From assembly GCF_028207065.1 (NCBI RefSeq), contig NZ_JAQLFP010000048.1:1-7895 (forward strand): a stretch of DNA of 7,895 nt, read 5' to 3'. Source of the stretch: Collinsella aerofaciens. Lineage in GTDB: Bacteria > Actinomycetota > Coriobacteriia > Coriobacteriales > Coriobacteriaceae. The notes beneath the pieces were generated by a model, which saw only the letters and a list, made by a program, of their open reading frames with translations, was not told the DNA's origin and did not search any database. This document shows positions 6,359 through 7,895 of the stretch, in pieces (position 1 is the first letter of the stretch; every line of letters begins with the position of its first letter). A program made the translations under genes and the position numbers.

Positions 6359-7262
6359 CGCCGATCAGTCCACTCGAAAGGCCCGCGCCCAGCAGCGCCT
6401 CGGCCCCAGCGGCAACACCTTTGCCCATAGAGCCCGCGACGCCGCCGATTGAAAACATATAGCCCTCGACTTTGGCCGCCACCGCGAGCTCGGTAGGTAC
6501 CGGAGCGCCCGTGAGCCGATATCGACGCATGCGGCACTCATAGACCACATCACTCGGCTCCATCGAAAAGCCCTGGATCGCAAAGTCGTTTGCTGCCTCG
6601 CGCTTTACGCGGGCACGCTCGCGCTCGATATCGACCGCCGCGCTCGATGGGTACGGTTGCTCGGCAACAACCTCTGCCCGCGCGCCCAGCCGTGCTGCAC
6701 AGACCTGAGCCAGCTCGTCGCAAGCTGCCTCCACGTGCACAAACACCTTGCGTTCGGTTTGCGTGGGGATACGCTTGGCAACGGCGCCCGCATCCACGTA
6801 GCAGAGCTCGGAGCGGTACATAATCCGCTCACCCATCGGACCCGCCGCCGTCACGCCAACCGAAATCGGGCAGTCGAAACTGCCGCTGCGCTCAAGATGC
6901 GCCTCTTCGATATGCCAGCCCCGCGGCAGCGCCACCTGCGCGAGTGCCTGGCCGCCAGAGGTATCGCATGCGGCATGAAGCTCAAGGTCACCGATGTGAG
7001 GCGCATCCGTCGTGACCGCGTCACGAGACGACGACGCGACGCCGGCAGTCTCCACCGGCGCATCGGCCGGCGCGTCCACACTCGGGTCGCTGCCTTCGTC
7101 CGCATCGTCATCGGCAGTCGCCCCATCTGTAGCCCCCACGGCGCCCGAGTAGCCCACAACGCCCTCAAGTCGGACGCCACACCCCGGGCAAAATCGCACC
7201 GGCACGCCGGCGACCCGAGGCAGCTGCGCCCCGCACGCCGGGCAGAATCTCAAGTCACTCAT
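6069..7262 (-). CDS. N-terminal part of the frameshifted gene: zinc-ribbon protein
   Basis: Function unknown. From the ATG at 7262 the product begins with a double-CxxC zinc ribbon (C7-P-A-C10 and C25-P-G-C28). An Asp/Ala/Ser-rich, probably disordered linker runs to about residue 100. Next is a predicted mixed alpha/beta domain of about 150 residues with LPRGWHIEEA and GERIMYRSELCYVD. A glycine-rich hydrophobic stretch (about 265-302, containing GGVAGSMGKGVAAGAEALLG) resembles a glycine-zipper membrane or pore-like segment. Past residue about 302 the frame is wrong. The start at 7262 is supported by AGGG about 9 bases upstream and by the zinc ribbon starting at once. In-frame ATGs at 7271 and 7316 are possible but have poorer sites, and 7316 would overlap the preceding gene. 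It lies 20 bases after the stop of the membrane-protein gene, so the two are probably co-transcribed. Confidence 0.6.
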   Translation of the reverse strand: MSDLRFCPACGAQLPRVAGVPVRFCPGCGVRLEGVVGYSGAVGATDGATADDDADEGSDPSVDAPADAPVETAGVASSSRDAVTTDAPHIGDLELHAACDTSGGQALAQVALPRGWHIEEAHLERSGSFDCPISVGVTAAGPMGERIMYRSELCYVDAGAVAKRIPTQTERKVFVHVEAACDELAQVCAARLGARAEVVAEQPYPSSAAVDIERERARVKREAANDFAIQGFSMEPSDVVYECRMRRYRLTGAPVPTELAVAAKVEGYMFSIGGVAGSMGKGVAAGAEALLGAGLSSGLIGGVFGQASARAPGGGSGGTGRRARTAHGSRRLPGRSVVRAGRGRPAAVAYQGQLLFGCARRSPGRGGLHGACINGVDSAAQSGDCTRSVSSKATDGA

Positions 7263-7282
7263 CCCGTACATCCCTAATTTCG

Positions 7283-7732
7283 TTAGCTGTTTTTGATCGC
7301 GGCAAGCTGCCGCCATAACTCATCGGCACCGTTAAGCCGGTACGCCGTCTTATCGAGCACGATATTTTTGCCCTCAAGTTCTACCGATTGCTCCGAGCCA
7401 TCCGTATAGACAAAGACGAGCGTTCGGCCGGCATCGCTCGTCCGCTCATCCACCACATCCCCCACGGTGCAGCCATCGAGCACAGCAAAAGTCGATGCGA
7501 CCAGTTCGGCATCGTCGGTCTCATAGACCGTCCGCGCCTCCCCGTCCTCGATAAGCTTGACCGCCACCGGAACGGCAGCGCAATCGTTGAGCGACACTTG
7601 CGCGGCAGTCTTTCCTTGAGCGCCATGGTCGCCGGTAACGTAAACTCGCATGAGTGTCACCGCCGCGGCAAAGACCACCACGGCGATAAGCACGCCCGCA
7701 ATTTTATTAGACGCGCAACCCCGAGACGCCAT
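7283..7732 (-). CDS. Small single-pass membrane protein with DELW tail
   Basis: Function unknown; 149 residues. A short basic N terminus is followed by one hydrophobic helix (about residues 11-32). The remaining domain of about 115 residues is then expected to be outside the cell; positive residues precede the helix and the domain is acidic. Two cysteines (in LNDCAAV and LDGCTVG) could pair. A strand-rich end contains LVFVYTDGSEQSVELEG and then NIVLDKTAYRL, the pattern of small extracytoplasmic beta domains. It closes with G-A-D137-E-L-W140 9 residues from the end, like the two lipoproteins of the cluster. GGAGGG lies about 9 bases before ATG 7732, and C6 near the N terminus is not a lipobox because the hydrophobic stretch follows it. 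It is the first gene of the cluster. I saw no convincing promoter in the 115 bases before it. Confidence 0.85.
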   Translation of the reverse strand: MASRGCASNKIAGVLIAVVVFAAAVTLMRVYVTGDHGAQGKTAAQVSLNDCAAVPVAVKLIEDGEARTVYETDDAELVASTFAVLDGCTVGDVVDERTSDAGRTLVFVYTDGSEQSVELEGKNIVLDKTAYRLNGADELWRQLAAIKNS

Positions 7733-7817
7733 AGGTGCACCCCCTCCGTTCTGCTCTGCTCAGCATCACATTCATATGCCTTTGAGCACCAAAACGGCAG
7801 GTGACAAATGTCTCATA

Positions 7818-7895
7818 TGGGGGTGCGGACGATTTCTTGGACCGCGCCTAGGCGTATCCAAGCTTCCTGCGGTACTCCATCGGGCTCAGCCACCC
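7818..7895 (-). mobile_element. Terminal end of an IS3-family insertion sequence (cut by the window edge)
   Basis: The last codons of an IS3-type transposase (7848-7895) are followed by 30 bases that end, on the minus strand, in GTCCGCACCCCCA. Read inward on the plus strand this gives TGGGGGTGCGGACG, which starts with the TG typical of IS3-family ends. I therefore place the element boundary near 7818. The other end, the first reading frame and any target duplication lie outside the window, so the exact boundary is tentative. Confidence 0.5.
7848..7895 (-). CDS. IS3-family transposase OrfB, C-terminal fragment
   Basis: The last 15 codons and a TAG stop (7848-7850) are present. They read GWLSPMEYRRKLGYA, the typical C-terminal end of the DDE integrase-core transposase (OrfB) of IS3-family elements, where LSP-x-E-Y-R precedes the end. 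The rest, including the catalytic residues, lies beyond the window, so whether the element is intact cannot be judged. It is transcribed toward the membrane-protein gene at 7283-7732, so read-through from the element could reach the cluster. Confidence 0.75.
   Translation of the reverse strand, partial: GWLSPMEYRRKLGYA

Larger units (their letters stand above)
5699..7262 (-). pseudogene. Frameshifted zinc-ribbon protein gene (two frames, one ancestral gene)
   Basis: Two minus-strand frames that overlap near 6358 read as one continuous protein if one base is removed. The first frame runs in good coding style to about 6351. There the sequence GGTGTTTTTGGGC carries a T5 run (6351-6355). Dropping one T gives G-V-L-G-K-R-L-R-E-R and continues directly into the second frame. 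The corrected gene would have 521 codons including stop. Without correction the first frame goes on for about 95 residues of Arg/Gly/Ser-rich out-of-frame sequence to a stop at 6069. The second frame has only a GTG at 6358 with no ribosome site. A one-base insertion, real or a homopolymer sequencing error, is the simplest reading. Programmed +1 frameshifting is a less likely alternative. Confidence 0.7.

Noticed and set aside
6657..7277. 206-codon plus-strand frame opposite the zinc-ribbon gene
   Set aside because: Arg/His-rich antisense shadow. The minus-strand frame has paired CxxC motifs and operon spacing.

Overview
The window looks like a chromosomal segment of a high-GC Gram-positive gut actinobacterium of the Coriobacteriia, most likely Collinsella or a close relative. 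This is inferred from the GC-rich codon use, the AAGGAGG-type ribosome binding sites, the lipoprotein signal peptides and a dispersed CACCACAAAGG...CCTTTGTGGTGG hairpin repeat. No 16S or other taxonomic marker is present, so the assignment rests on style and memory rather than on a search.

Layout. Positions 1-167 hold two non-coding inverted-repeat structures downstream of pyrE (minus strand, 167-847; orotate phosphoribosyltransferase of UMP synthesis). A 465-base gap (848-1312) separates pyrE from a divergently transcribed gene. It holds a TTGACA-type promoter candidate, a 23-codon reading frame with a near-consensus Shine-Dalgarno sequence, and one copy of the dispersed hairpin repeat. Next comes a complete 922-residue P-type ATPase of the MgtA (P3B, Mg2+ import) family at 1313-4081 on the plus strand. 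All catalytic motifs are intact, but residues that line the ion site differ from E. coli MgtA. A second, perfectly palindromic copy of the hairpin repeat (4115-4157) lies between the convergent ends of mgtA and the following minus-strand genes. It is placed to terminate transcription from both sides.

Positions 4163-7732 are an apparent minus-strand cluster of four genes read from right to left. They encode a small protein with one N-terminal membrane helix (7283-7732), a zinc-ribbon protein of about 520 residues broken by a one-base frameshift at a T5 run (5699-7262), and two tandem, diverged paralogous lipoproteins (4885-5622 and 4163-4849). Three of the four end in a similar DE(L/F)W motif a few residues before the C terminus, so they may be related or share a partner. 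I recognise no named pathway for this cluster. It looks like a lineage-specific cell-envelope module.

The right edge (7818-7895) is the last 15 codons and terminal end of an IS3-family insertion sequence, pointing into the cluster. The parts most worth a second look are the MgtA ion-site changes, the uORF and repeat in the mgtA leader, the nested structure beside pyrE, and the envelope cluster with its frameshift.
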